Shown here: positions 37,901 to 50,344 of the stretch, piece after piece
Position numbering within the stretch: the stretch's first letter is position 1
Layout of the letters: every line of letters starts with the position of its first letter
Source of the DNA: Bagarius yarrelli
Lineage: Eukaryota; Chordata; Actinopteri; Siluriformes; Sisoridae
Assembly: GCA_005784505.1 (NCBI GenBank)
Contig: VCAZ01000012.1
Coordinates: forward strand, 4,779,011-4,843,010
Length of the DNA: 64,000 nt
Direction: 5' to 3'
Program-made: the position numbers and the translations under genes
The notes under the pieces: model-generated
Told to the model about the DNA's origin: nothing
The model's database searches: none
What the model saw: the letters and a program-made list of their open reading frames with translations, nothing else

Positions 37901-39512
37901 TTCTAGCTGTAAAGATCTAAAAACTCCTACTTTTATAATCTTGTATTTATCTTTATTTTAGATGTATTCCCTTTATAGAAAAAATGGTATCAGTGTTTCA
38001 GTACTTGAAATGTTTGTATTTGTGTATGTTGTGTTCAGGATAAGGTCGACCGGTTAAAAAGAGAGGTGCGTCTGCAATATCAGAAAATGCAACAGCTCCT
38101 GGAGGAGGACTTGGGGAAGGCTCTAAATGTGCTGGAGAAGTCATGGTCAAAGTTCTGCCAGGAAAACTCCAGACAGGTCCTGCAGCTCAATGAGCGGTGC
38201 CAGGAGGCGAAGAAGATGCTTAGCTCTGTTCAGGTCCTGTTTGACAAAGCAGAGAGTATCAACTTCATGAAGGTGAGGTATTTCCCCTCTCTTAATCTTA
38301 TCCTTCACCTTTCTATTTTTCATAATCTGCCTCTGTTGCTTGCTCAATGCTGTAAATCTCCCCCGCAGATGCCAACGCCCACATGCTCACATTCACTCAC
38401 ATAAATGCACAGTATGAATGTGGCCATACCTTTAGTGCAGTGTGTTTGTTAAAATATCTCAACTTTCAAATATTTCCATGATCGCAGACAATGAAGCAGT
38501 AAAAAAAAAAAAAGCAGAAGTAAAAAAGCAGACTATTCTATTTAATATTTCTTTTGGGTTTTTTTCTGTTTGCAGAACACAAAACCTGTAAAAATTCTTC
38601 TGGACAGGTAATATATTTACATTTTAAAATGCTGAGATTTTTGTGTTTAAAGCTAAAGCTTAATATTCAAATGCTTTCTCTCTTCAGATCTCAGACATCT
38701 ATAGACAGTGCACTACCTCCCTACAATGCAGGTCACCTTAACTCTAAAGTCTTTCTTGCTGAGATTTCCAAAAAGGAGAAGAACCTACGCAAAATGCTGG
38801 AAGGTACAATCACTGCTACAGTTTAGCTCTTTTTAAAGCTTTGAGTTCTGTTTTCAACATGTATGTCCTGTGTCCAGCACCCTTCGCCGCTCCTGCACAC
38901 TTTTTCCAGAGTGTTCCGGTCTACCAATGTAGAGTGAGCAGCTCAGGATCAGAAAAGCGCAAGCACTCGACCGCATTTCCTGAAAGCGGTGCAAACTTCA
39001 TGGACTCTGCGTCAGGTTCGGTAAACAAGCAGCAGTTCCTGGCTCCAAGTACCAGCTCTGGTGAAGGACCATCTGTGGCTTCCTGCAGCTCCGCTCGACA
39101 CATTGTGAGCCTCAACAGCGGTGGCGCAGATGTGAGTGATTCTCAACCTGTCCATCATTCCAGCTCTGTGTTCAGTCCCGCACACTTTTCCAACGCTGGT
39201 TCTGCCCAACAGGCTATGTTGCCACAGTACAATAGCCGTAAAATACTTATGTGTACAGTGGACAACTGCTACTGCTCCAGCATGCCCTCTGTGTCTGGAC
39301 ATCATGGCCACCCATCCTATCCACGATCATCGTCTTTCGCCTGGGCGCAGGAGTTCTCGCACCCTATGCCCCCTCCAGCTCCCTCCATGTCCCAGCCAAT
39401 GCAGAACATCTCAGTGCGTGGCAACTGGATTGGAACCTCACAGAGCCACAGGCACCCAGACTTCTACAGCCTTTATGGAGAACCTTCAACTAAACATTAT
39501 GTCACCAGTTAA
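28971..39512 (+). CDS. trim8: TRIM8, tripartite-motif RING E3 ligase, six exons, intact
   Basis: Exons: 28971-29543, 36813-36908, 38039-38272, 38576-38607, 38688-38803, 38878-39512, all in phase, giving 561 aa (human 551). The RING begins at residue 15 (CPIC...CKHNFCHGC...CPEC). Two B-boxes follow (CILC...CLRC...CCQSH and CPQHDEYRLYHC). Exons 2 and 3 encode the coiled coil (MLMKQQDRIDDRVQDIEELL, LEEDLGKALNVLEK). The C-terminal part has EKRKHSTAFPE and VDNCYCSS and ends STKHYVTS, as in mammals; there is no B30.2 domain (class V TRIM). Known roles: relieves SOCS1 inhibition of JAK-STAT signalling and activates TAK1/NF-kB. An in-frame ATG eight codons upstream (28947) has T at -3. The ATG at 28971 has G at -3 and +4 and gives MAEAWKNC, like human MAENWKNC, so I chose it. 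SUFU-TRIM8 adjacency supports orthology. Teleosts usually keep two copies (a and b), not distinguished here. Confidence 0.96.
30067..30118 (+). repeat. (AGAT)n microsatellite
   Basis: About twelve tandem AGAT units with little interruption, within TRIM8 intron 1. Confidence 0.95.
30183..30350 (+). repeat. SINE fragment
   Basis: It has 'ataggtgttggactgctg', 'gggttcagtcccaaaaccac' and 'ctctta-accatgagctgatc', matching the tRNA-like head of the 5674 family. The tail is truncated. Confidence 0.5.
31014..31077 (+). repeat. Minisatellite, about three 22-24-bp units
   Basis: The unit is roughly TTTGTAAMCAATGTCATAYT and is repeated about three times with small differences. Confidence 0.75.
33413..33686 (+). 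repeat. tRNA-derived SINE with (TATTT)n tail
   Basis: A perfect RNA polymerase III A box, TGGCTCAAACG, lies at 33424-33434 (TRGYNNANNNG). A B-box-like GCTCAAGCC at 33478-33486 has one mismatch. The body contains 'cccttaacccctcctgctcc' and the tail is a short TATTT/TTTTA repeat. A close copy in reverse orientation lies at 44580-44846. Confidence 0.85.
34701..34918 (+). repeat. Long (CT)n/(CTTT)n polypyrimidine tract
   Basis: About 215 bases of C and T with only a few interruptions (near 34741, 34773 and 34786), in TRIM8 intron 1. Open frames over it are low-complexity artefacts on both strands. Confidence 0.95.
35117..35147 (+). other. G-quadruplex-forming motif
   Basis: Five close runs of three to five G, spaced by single T or TGTTT, on the sense strand of TRIM8 intron 1. 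This meets the usual G3+N1-7 pattern. Formation in cells is inference. Confidence 0.6.
35470..35740 (+). repeat. Dispersed repeat with (CATC)n and (AC)n
   Basis: (CATC)n at about 35478-35501 is followed by 'aatcagggtcacagggatct' and an (AC)n run at about 35608-35631. The body matches the left half of the repeat at 5510-5673. Confidence 0.6.
36305..36709. mobile_element. Tc1-like DNA transposon, internally deleted
   Basis: Terminal inverted repeats start TGTGAGGGGGAAAAA on the left and, as reverse complement, AATAAGGGGGAAAAA on the right. Both continue into ATTTRATCC and CTGCTGATTT. TA dinucleotides flank both ends (36305-36306 and 36708-36709), the Tc1/mariner target duplication. The minus strand of the left half still encodes a fragment reading HKAGMGYKTIAKQLGERVTT, the helix-turn-helix DNA-binding part of a Tc1 transposase. 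The catalytic part is missing, so it cannot be autonomous. It lies about 100 bp before TRIM8 exon 2. Confidence 0.85.
36909..38038 (+). other. TRIM8 intron 2
   Basis: AT-rich intron with donor gtaatg and acceptor gtgttcag. No gene or named repeat seen. Confidence 0.6.
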
Positions 39513-40900
39513 CCGCTCTTTTTCCATTCCTTTTTTTTATTTCACTTGCTTCCGTTTAGTTTGGGTTCTCTTCGTTTATTTCGTCTCCCTTAAAACAACA
39601 ATTGCATTCAAATGATAATTTGTCTTATTTCACTTTAGTCAAGGTAAGCAATGTGCCCTCCTAACCACATATCTTCTCAACGTATTAAATCCCTGTCTGA
39701 TTCTGTGCTGTCTTTTGGAAAAAGTGCATTTAGAACTGAGAAAAAAAAAGCCCTTAAAAATTGCAGTTGACCCAGAGCATATTAAGTTTTGAACAGGACC
39801 AACTTAAAGCCCTTGTTCTGCCCTGTCTTCCATCCTTTATTGTGTCTGACAAGATGGGGGAAAAATCTTTCCTTTATAAATTTGGTTGCTTATTTTCTGT
39901 CATTAGAAGAAATGACTAATTACATGGCTATATGATGCCTAATCTTGTTTTTCTTCAGATAAATTATTGGTAGGGATTGGCTTGCTACTTATTATAAAAA
40001 AGAAGAAAAAAGGAATACAGTTGTTTTTAATATTAACCTCAACCTTACCATGTGCCTGATTGTCAAGGCTTAAACCATGTTTAACATGAGACTAGCTGAA
40101 ATCAAGCTCTAACATAAATGCCTAAAAGGTGTCTGGATCCAGTATAATGTTTACAGTTAAATATTAGTATTCCTCATAATTTGACTGGCAGTGGCGTCTT
40201 AATTCTTTACAGGAACTATCTCCCCAAAAGAATTAAACAGTATAAAAGCAAACTCAAAAACCACTTCTAATCCTGCAGTCCTCCAGGTGAACCCCTTATT
40301 CCACATCACTTCCCTAGATTCCTCTGAAACTTGATTTATTACTGCAACTAAATGAATCTTTCTTGGATTCTGCTTTTCGTCGAGTATGGAGACTTCCTAA
40401 ATCGTAGCACACTAAAGGCATGTTCGTGACAATCAGCAAACACACTTAATATTTAATCATAGATTAATTACATATATATGGCATTCCATTCATGGGTTTG
40501 TGTGATCACTACGCAATGCTGATTGACAGGAACATGCTGACAATCTGTTGACTTCCTGTTTGGGATTTAAAGCAGTCCAGAAAGATTTTCTATTAACTTC
40601 AAGGGTTTATTCTGAACCTGAGTAGAAAATGGTTATTGATGGGTTTTCTTTGCTACATTTTTACACACTCACACACACACACACACACCATCCACCAAAA
40701 TGGTTTACTATGCCTCTTTATTTTGCTTTATCGTGCTTCAGAAGAGTGTTAAATGTTGGTTGAAACATATACAGTAGAGTTTTTTGTACATATTTTGTGC
40801 AACACAACAGTTTGGCTCTAATAAAAAAACAGCAGTTAATGGAGCTAGATTTGTGTTTTTTTTGCGTCTGATGGCAATGTTCAGAAATAAAAACAGTAAA
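39513..40900 (+). other. TRIM8 3' untranslated region
   Basis: Follows the TAA stop at 39510-39512. Polyadenylation signals AATAAA lie at 40820-40825 and 40886-40891. A short (AC)n lies at about 40669-40690. Confidence 0.6.
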
Positions 40901-43305
40901 AATTACTAGCCTTGCTGTAATAATGAAATCACACAGGATTCTGACATGTCACTGGGTGTACAGTTCTGTATATAAATATTGTAAGAAATACTTCATTTAA
41001 GTAAAATTTTGACTCAGTGTATTATTATTATTATTTCTAGCTTTATAGTCAAAAATGTGACTGTAACTTAGATTTATTAACATAAATGTAATATATTCCA
41101 ATATTTTCTATTAAGGAAGCCACTAGTCTCTTGTGATCCTAATAGTTGCTGTAAAATAGATCCTCTCCTTCTGCAGACTATTTAAAATTGTTTGTTGTTG
41201 TAAAATGTTTACTGTTTCAATAATCTCAAATGTAAATTTTTATAGAAACCCAGTATTCTATCATGCTTATCAAACAGGCTACATGCCGAATTGGCCCTGT
41301 GCCTTAGACGTATTATTCTGGAACGTAGGAGTGTCAGCGTTGTTCTGCTTAAACATGATGCACAGATTCAGCCTCTGCGTCTGGGGAAGAGATGGCTGTC
41401 TGCTTTAAAAGTTACCTCTGTCCAGTTGGTCAACCTATTGGTGTGATCCAAAAAGGAAACTGTAAATTGTTGGGGTTGCAAATGTTCCTGACACTGATTG
41501 TGTTGATATTTGTCCTTTAAGGACAATTTATTCTCCGTGACAACAACACATTTTTTATTGTGGTCAGAAACATTCATGGACAATGTTATGTTTGTGGGCT
41601 GAATTATTTTATGCAGTCAATGAATTATACATTTTAAAGACTATGGGTTGTCCATACAGACAGAAGCTGTATTTCTACTACATTTATGTATGAAATGAAC
41701 CTCATATCATTGTTTATCTCTACAAAGCTTTGATTCATTGCAACAGTTTGAAGGGTTGTGCCTGAAAAACAGTTAATCATTTGTAAGGCAGTTTAATCAT
41801 TGTTATGGTTTTGAGTATATAGTTACTATTGTTAAGCTGTATGAGGTGTGACTAGAATATCCGGTCCACAAAAAAAAAAATCACAAACCTGTAACAAAAA
41901 ACTAATACACAGTTCTGTGTATATCATACCAGGTCAAAAGAACGAGATAACTGCAAGGGGCATTTTAAGTCAACAGATCTATTTAAGCTTTTCTGTACCT
42001 CCGTTTTGAAGTGGCGATAAGTTTCCAGCTTGGCTTTTGTTCATCGGGTCATGGAAACAGACTGTTACAGGACACTGGAATTTGGGGATGGGAGAGACGC
42101 ACTAGCAGGATCAGAGGGAGGAGAAAGTCATCAGTCTCCAAGAGAAGCTCATCATTTATTTAGGAGAGCACGTTCTGCCCTTCTTCTCCAACTGACTTCA
42201 CATCTGCACTCATTACACACACCAACACATTCTGACCAATTAGAGAGCGGAACAAAAATTTGTCGGTAATTCTCTCTTATATCGTCTTCTCTCTGCTTGC
42301 TGTGGGTGGACATGCCATATGCTCTAAGCATTCCACAATGGGTTGTTTTCATAGCTCCATGTCCCCCGAGCTAATCATGCTGGCTGTTCAAGCAGACTGA
42401 CTACAGGCCGTGGGAGGACTTGGCTTAGAAGATGATTGCAAAACACAGCAAGGCTCTTCTTTGCATGTGATTGTTGGTCATATTTCACCAGGCCCGAACA
42501 AAACAGATCTATATCTAATGTCTGTTAGGACTCCTTATTTTTCTTCAAACCTGAATCCAGATTATTTAAATTGTTGCCTATTCCTTGTGCCCCCCCCCAA
42601 CCCACACACACTAAGCTTTGGTGTAGCTGTGTTATCAAGAGATGAGAAAGAAAGACAACCATATGTGGTGATGTGTTAGTAATTCTTTACAGCTGCAGGG
42701 CCTTTTTATTGTTTCAGACATCACAGACAGTGGATGTCTCTATGCTGTCTAGTACACTGTATCCCAAATTTATACAATCAGCATGTCCTGCTTCAATGTT
42801 ATAGTCCTGCTCTGGGCTGGATGAAAACTCACATGTGAAGGCTGATCAGATTAAAGAGAATTTGCTATGAGCTCTCCCCTCCGTTAACATGCATTATTAA
42901 ACCATGACTGCAACTGTATGCTTTTTTAACTCAGATAGCTGTTTGGGGGTAGAGGGACAATTTAATGCTCTTATTATAGCATACCTTTTTTCTACCTTCA
43001 AATTTCAATTGGTGAATATTAAAATTCTGCTTGTCTTTCTGTAAAACACAGACAGACTTTTATATGCATTCCACTTGAAATAACTTTACTATGAGGCATC
43101 TTTTTTTATTCATCTTACTTGATTATTATGACAATTATAAATATCTGTATATATTTAGCAAAAACACCTGCTGTTTCCTTCATTGTCACTCTCAGTTTTA
43201 ACCTGCCATAGTCTTTAAGTATAAATTATTCAGAATATATTATTTACTAACTGATATGAATTACTCAGTAACTACTACTGAGTGTAGATGGGGACATGCA
43301 GACGT

Positions 43306-43450
43306 GTAGATTAGCGCAGTGATTAAGGTGTTGGACTGCTGGATTCCGACCACCACCAGGCTGCCACCACTGGACCCCTAAACAAGGCCCTCAGTTGCTC
43401 AGTTGATCAATTTCCTGAAATCAGTCTAAAATTCTGACGGCCAAAGGTAC
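43306..43450 (+). repeat. SINE fragment
   Basis: It has 'gattaaggtgttggactgct', then 'aacaaggccctcagttgctc', matching the head of the 5674 family. It is truncated and diverged. Confidence 0.5.
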
Positions 43451-44579
43451 TGATTTTAAATGCTGTCTTTTTTTTTCTTCTTTTTTTTTTTTTTACTCCC
43501 TTCAATTTATCATTCTCAGTGTGACTAAGCAAAGATTAAACACATGCAACCACACCCGCCCATTCAAGGTCTATATTGTGTTGTCAGCCTCTTTCATGGC
43601 CTAGTAATATATTTACAGTGGACAATTAGAATTTCTGCTATCCAGCACAAGATGAATCTAATTCCTAAATCCAGGCAGCATAATCCCAAATCCCTCTTTA
43701 GCCAGAAAGCTGCAGGGGCCTGTGGGTAATTTCTTAGAGATGGAAACATGTGTTCCTGAATTCTAAGATAGTCATAGGAAAGTCATAGTGGGACAGTTAA
43801 ATTAGATCATAACCACTGTGATGATTTCATGTTTTTATAAGCAAATGTCACTGTTTCTCTTTGTTTAATTAAATTAATTATTAATCTTGATTATAGGCCA
43901 TTAGGGTAAGTGTTAGGATCAGAATTTACATCATTCGGGTTTCATTGGTTTGCGCTGAATATTAAATTGAATAACACTGAGTTAATTCTGGTTCATTGTA
44001 TTAAAATGATCAATATAGACTTTTTTTTATAATAAACATAATTAAATATTTTCCCACTATGTCCAAAGTGGAATATATTTTTGATTAATCTATACATCTG
44101 TGAAGATAGTAAAATTAAGTTTCATATGACATTTTATTGCAAAATAATTCCACAAGAGTAAAGCTTATCGATAACACTGGATCTTTATTTTAAAGGTGGA
44201 TGATCATTACGCTAATTCCCCATATCTCGACCTCAATCACTTAGACGGGTGGAGCAAATGGCTCAGGTAACAAATGAAAGCCAAAGTAGCAATTTACCCG
44301 ATCTCTCGATGCTCGTTACAGGAATATGAAACCAGCAGTTCTGTGCAATATTTGGAGGCCTGACTCATCCCCAGCTCTGTGTGTGTGTCTTTGATTAGAC
44401 AGGGGTTTTTGGAAGCAGAAGTGTTGTGTGACAGTGTGAAGCAGATAAATGTGCAGAGCTTTGAGGCAGCTTATGCAAACAGCAGCTGCACAACAGCTGA
44501 GAGGCTGTTTCCCAGCGGAACAGCAGTAAAACACACCTTCATGGGGGCCCCTTCACGTGCATGCACACACACGTCTGGT

Positions 44580-44846
44580 TAAAAAATAAAATAAATATTC
44601 AACTTCATTGTGCAAGGTACGTGTACAGAGCCAATGAAATGCATTTTTTGCATATCCCATCTTAGTAAGTTGGGGTCAGAGCACAGGGTCAGCTATGATA
44701 CAGCGCCCCTGGAGCAGGAAGGGTTAAGGGTCTTGCTCAAGGACCCAACAGTGGTTGACTTGCCGGAGGCGTGGCTTGAACCTAGGTGCTTCTGGTCTTC
44801 AGATTAACAACTCAGCACCTTAACCATTTGAGCCACCCTGCTATCC
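44580..44846 (-). repeat. tRNA-derived SINE, inverted relative to the 33413 copy
   Basis: On the minus strand it runs from 'tttgagccaccctg' at the head (complement near 44830) to an ATTTT-type tail at 44580. It closely resembles the 33413-33686 copy over its full length. Confidence 0.85.
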
Positions 44847-44879
44847 TTTAGCTATCCTTGTGGGTATACTGTACTGTAT

Positions 44880-45100
44880 TTTCTATTCCCTAACCCTAAC
44901 CAGAAACTTTCTTCATTTTTACTTTCTCAAAAAAGCTCATCTACTATGATTTAGAAGCCTTTGTACCCATGGGGACCTTAATTTTGGTCCCCACTGGGAC
45001 ACAAGTCCCCATGAGTCTGTGTGTATTTAGGTTTAGGTCCACACCAGGATGTATAAACCCGTACACACATCTCTTTCACACACACACAGCTGTCCTAGAA
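44880..45100. repeat. Dispersed repeat with 'ggggacc...ggtccccac' palindrome
   Basis: It contains CCCTAACCCTAACC, then 'catggggaccttaattttgg', 'tccccactgggacacaagtc' and a short (CA)n end. This type of low-complexity dispersed element is common in fish. The family name is uncertain. Confidence 0.4.
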
Positions 45101-46619
45101 AGATAGCTGTCAAATGCAGCTAGCTGTGCACCTGTGAAGCTACACAACAGTTCAGTGACACTAGCTGCGTTTCCCGAAAACATTATGACTCACAACCAGG
45201 TCAGAAGGTTAAGCTTAAATGACTACGGGACTTGAGCTGTCAACTACACACATATTCAGATTCTATTCTGTATTCAATCTTCCTACATATACAGAGGAAT
45301 TATAGAAACATATACAGATATAAAGATTTATTATGAGGTTATACACTTAGAGGTCTGACTGTAAATAGATTCATTAACTTTTCTGTTCCCTGATATTTAA
45401 TTCTTAAAAAGGCAGAAAAGGTTGCCAAACTTTACACAAACCTGACATAGAATAAGAAAGAGCCAGCAGTAGTTAGATATATAACTACTTAAGGTGGAAT
45501 GAACTGATGAATAATGTCAATTATGTGGGAAAAGAACAAGACAAGAATATATGATGAGAAGAAGTCAAGGTAACAGATGTAACATTTTGGAAAATGTTCT
45601 ACTGAGAAACACTCAGTATTTATATGGATCTGCTGACACATTGTTTAGTTGTCCTAAACAACTTTTATCAACGTAATATGCCAAACTGCTTGGGAATGGT
45701 TTGAAGAACAAGACTAAGAGTTTAAAGGTACAAAAGATGATTGTCATTTGAAAAATGTTTCTTCTGCTGGTTAAAAGTCTCTTTACATCCTGATAGCAGT
45801 CTTTAAGTTAAGCGGTCTGAATGTATTTATGTGTATATTTATATATTCTGTGGATGGTATAGGACCAAGAAATGTTTATCTAATCAAAATGTTAGGTAGA
45901 ATATCATGATAGGCAGGTACTATACTATACTATACTATACAGTTTTCTCACTGGTGACTGACACATGATGTATTGCAGTAATGCTGTCTCTGGCTGTTTA
46001 TTCTGTGGGCGTTCTTGCGTTTAGGAGGCGTAGAAACGGTGAGGCAAAAACTATCAGGCTAAAGGTAGCATTTTCCAAGATTCCCACTGCACCTTTTAGG
46101 TGTGGAATAACGTTGGGTCTCCAAATTCCTTAGATCTCAATCCCATTAAGCGTCAACAAGTACGATTTATAAATGTCCCACATCACAACTTACAGGACTA
46201 AAAGGATCTGCTGCTTATGTCTTTGTGCCAGTTAAAACAGCATATCCTCCTATGTCTGTTGGCTATTAGCTTAGACCTGTTTTGGTAGGGTGTGAGGATG
46301 CAGAGGATAGGGCAAGGTGAAGGCAAATAATTCCCTGTGGCAACCCATAAAGGGAAACGCCAAAAGACCTGTTTGGTAGCCCAATTTTTGCCATATTGAT
46401 TAATATTATGGATCAATGGATGTGAGCGCACATGAGATAAAATAGGTGAAAAAGTTCTTTGCTCTAGGACTATAATAGAACCAGATATTTTCTTGAGAAG
46501 CACTGGTAGCACTGGTGATACAAGAATGTTTTAAAGAATATGTAAGAAAAAGATCTTTATTATCTTTATAATCCCAGTTTAGCAGTAAGTGTCTGGAGAA
46601 TCTTTGCTCAGTTACCAGA

Positions 46620-49350
46620 TTTTCTAACCTATTCTAGCCACAGAGGTCACAAGCCAGTGAGGGTTGTGTCAGGAAGGGCACCCGACGTAAAACACTGGCA
46701 AATCTAAATATGCAGATCATCAGTCGTAATTTTATACCAGATCGGTTAACAACGACCACTATCAACCTACAGGGTGCAGGTGAAAATTGAGCTAGTGTTG
46801 GTCAAACGAGGAGAGGAGGATAGACAGAAAAAGAAGAGAAAAGGCAAGAGTGTAGGACTGAGAATAAGGAATGCTGAATGTTGGGACAATGACAGGGAAC
46901 GGTAGAGAGCTGGTTGATATGATGGAGAAAAGGAAGGTAAAAATAGTGTGTGTACAGGAGATCAGGTGGAAGGGTAGTAAGGCTAGTAGTATTGGATCGG
47001 GATTCAAGTTGTTTTATCAAGGTGTGGATAGGAAGAAAATGAGGTGAGGGTAATCCTGAAAGAGTTTCAGACAGGGTGATGAGTCTGAAGTTAGAAATGA
47101 AGGGCTGATGGTGAATGTTGTAAGAGGTTATGCCCCACAAATAGGTTGTGAATTAGAAGAGAAAGAGATGTTCTGGAGTAAGTTAGATGAGGTTATTGTG
47201 AGTATCCCAGAGAAGAGAGAGTAGTGATAGTCACAGAATTTAATAGACATGTTGGTGAGGGGAACAGCGGTGATGAAGTGTTGGGCAGGTCTGGAGTCAG
47301 GAAAAGCGAAGAACACATGGTAGTAGACTTTACTAAGAGGATGGAGATGGCTGTGGTAAATACTTATTTCCAGAAGAGAGAGGAGGAAGCAGCACACAGG
47401 TAGATTACATCTTATGTAGACGAAGCAAACTAAAAGAGATTAGTGACTGTAAAGTTGTAGTGGCAGAGAGTGTAGCCAGACAGCATAGAATGGTGTAGGA
47501 TGAAGATGTTGGTCTAGAAGAAGAAGAGATCCAAGGTAGAGAAAAAACAAAGTGGTGGAAGTTAAAAAAGGAATACTGTAAACAATTTAAACAGGAGTTG
47601 ATACAGGGTCTTGGCGGTCAGTTAGTGTTTCTAGATGAATAGCAAACTACAGCAGAAGTGATTAGGAAGACAGGAAGGAAGGAACTAGGTGTGTTATGTG
47701 GAAGGATGAAAAAAAAGAAAAGGAGACTTGGTGGTGAAATAAAGAAGTTCAGGATGATGAAAGAAGTTGAATAAAGAAGTTGGACATGGAAAGGACTAAG
47801 GAAGTAGACAAAAATACCAAAATTTGCAGTACAGAGTGAAGAGGGAATGGACTAAGGCCAAGCAGAAGGCATATAATGAGTTGTGCACTAGGTTAGACAC
47901 TGGAGAAGGACTTGTACAGGTTAGCAAGGCAGAGGCATCATGATGGGAGGAATGTGCAACAGGTTAGGGTTGTTAAGGATCTAGATGGAAAGGTGCTCAC
48001 AAGTGAGAAGAGTGTACAGAGAAGATGAAAGAAGTACTTTGAAGTGTCGATGAATGAGGAAAATGAAAGGGAAAAAAGGGTAGAAGAGGTTAGCAATGTG
48101 GAGCAGGAAAAAGATTAGCTCATTTGAAGATAGGATGGCTTTGAAAAAAATGAAAAGAGGAAAGGCGGTTGTTCCTGATGAGATGGTGTCTGACGGTGTG
48201 GAAATGTCTAGGAGAGGCAGCAGTGGAATTTCTGACTAGATGGTTTAACAGGATTTTAGTGAGTGAGAAGATTCCTGATGAATGGAGGCGGAATATAATG
48301 GTGCCTATCTTTAAGAACAAGGGTGATGTGCAGAGTTGCAACAACTACGGAAGCATGAAGTTGATGAGTCATACAATGAAGATATGGGAAAAAGTAGTGG
48401 AAGCTAGGTTCAGGACAGTAGTAGATATTTGTAAGCAGCAGTATGGCTTTATGCCCAGAAAGACTACTACAGATGCAATCTTTGCTCTGAGAATGCTGAT
48501 GGAGAAATACAGAGATGGTCCTAGGGAGCTGCATTGTGTTTTTTTATAGACCTGGAGAAAGCATGACAGGGTACCAAGAAAAAAGCTGCGGTATTGTATG
48601 AGGAAGTCAGGAATAGCAGAGAGGTATGTCAGGTTTGTGCAGGATATGTATGAGGGGAGCAAGACAGTGGTGAGGTGTGTAGTAGGTCAGACAGAGGGGT
48701 TCAAAGTGGAGGTGGGACTGCATCAGGGATCAGCTCTGAGCCCCTTCTTGTTTGCTGTGGTGATGGATCGGTTGACAGACGAGGTCAGCCAGGAATCTCC
48801 TTGTTTGCAGTTGACATTGTGATCTGTAGTGAGAACAGGGAGCAGGTGGAGAAAAACCTGGAGAGGTGGAGGTTTGCTCTGGAGAGAGGAATGAAGCAAA
48901 TTGCAGCAAGACAGAGTACATGCGTTTTATTGAAAGGTAGGGAAGTCGAACAGTAAGATTAGAGGGTGACGAAGTGAAGAAGGTACAGAAGTTGGGGTCG
49001 ACAGCCAAGAGCAATGGAGTGTGTGTGAAAGAGGTAAAGAAGCAAATACAGGCAGGTTGGAATAGGTGGAGAAATGTGTTAGGAGTGAAGTGAGACAGGA
49101 GAATATCAGCTAGAATCAAGGGGAAGGTGTAAAAGACAGTTTGAGACAGTGGTGCTGAGGAAGAGACAGGTGGCAGAGTTGAAAGTAGCAGAGCTGAAGA
49201 TGTTAAGGTTTTCTTTGGGGGTGACAAGGTTGGACAAGATTAGGAACAAGTAGTAAATATATATTAGTGGGAGCATGTTTGAAATAAAGCTACCAGGCGA
49301 CAAACAAGGACATGAAGTTAGTGGAACCCCTCAAAAGGAACAGCTGAAAA
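46620..49350 (+). mobile_element. Degenerate RTE-type non-LTR retrotransposon
   Basis: The 5' part encodes remnants of an APE-type endonuclease, for example VQEIRWKGSKASSIGSGFKL in shifted frames around 46945-47010. Farther on are reverse transcriptase pieces: IPDEWRRNIMVPIFKNKGDV and QQYGFMPRKTTTDAIFALRM at 48169-48549, and VEVGLHQGSALSPFLFAVVM at 48598-48822. Many frameshifts and stops break the frame, so it is dead. The catalytic FADD-like motif region near 48815 is altered. The 3' end resembles the usual 'cccctcaaaaggaacagctg' tail. Boundaries are approximate. Confidence 0.85.
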
Positions 49351-50340
49351 GAGAAGTAGTAGTATGGATATTCTAACCTCTAGTATGAATATATATTTAA
49401 ATTATGTTTTAAACTTACGTTATTATTTAATTTTAACTCTTACACCACATCATTGTCACTGTCAGACACATATGGTCATTGTCATAGAAGCAAGCATGAC
49501 GGTAAAAATAAGGGCGCCTCAGGCTTTTATTTTTTGTATTTTCAGCTATTTATTTAACCTCATTACACGTTTGCTGTAATGTGATGTATAAAATTTTACT
49601 TCTAGGTTCAGTAAGAGGTTCTCAATGACCCTGTAAATAAAACCCCTATGCTTCATAAAGACATAGTTTGCTAGGCTGGAGTGGGAGTGTTTAGTTGGTT
49701 TAAGGTCAGGAGTTATAGACTCCTAACTTTAGACCAACTAAACACTTTTTATATAGATTAAAATGCTGATGATCCACAGGCCTTCAATCCTTAATACCCC
49801 ATATATTTAGTGGAAATGCATCCTAGAGGACTGAAGGGTATTACTAAAGGAAAGGACATTTTAATGTTGAAATGAATGGTTAATAAGCACAATAGGTCTA
49901 ATGCACAGGTGTCCACCCACTTTTGTCCATATAGTGCATCTTGTGGTAAATAACAGTAAAATAAATAATACCATAAAATGGATTGAAATAAACTAAATTA
50001 TAAAATCAGCAGCAGTGTGCCAGACCTGTGTTTAAGGAAGGTAAATGTTTTTTTTGTTTTATTTTTTTTTTACATCAGGCCCACCTTACAGCAAGTGTGT
50101 GGGTTGTTTTCATTTTTAACAGCCTCCTACACTTTCCAATAATGAAAACCCACATTTGGTATGATGCAAAATCTAACAGAAAGAAGGCGAGTTGCATTCT
50201 CATTTTTCGCTGCTACAAACTGATATATGTGCGTATACACACGCACAGAAAAGAATGTAAAGATGTATACAAAACATAGTGCAATTTTAAAATACATTTT
50301 ATACATAAAATAGGAAATTTCGAGGTTGATAGTTGAATTT
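49351..50340. other. Intergenic DNA
   Basis: AT-rich, with no gene or clear repeat recognised. One short inverted repeat near 49690-49750 (tttagttggtttaaggtcagg and its complement) could be the core of a small MITE. Confidence 0.4.
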
Positions 50341-50344
50341 CAAA

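Larger units (their letters stand above)
40901..46615. other. Intergenic DNA between TRIM8 and the LINE
   Basis: No gene is supported. It holds SINE copies (43306-43450 and 44580-44846), another dispersed repeat (44880-45100), a (TATAC)n run at about 45918-45941 and poly-T near 43480-43494. Confidence 0.5.

Noticed and set aside
38841..38877. An ATG-initiated extension before TRIM8 exon 6
   Set aside because: A clean acceptor at 38871-38877 and correct phase with exon 5 show this is intron.
44880..44905. CCCTAACCCTAACC as an internal telomere site
   Set aside because: Only two units, inside a common dispersed repeat.
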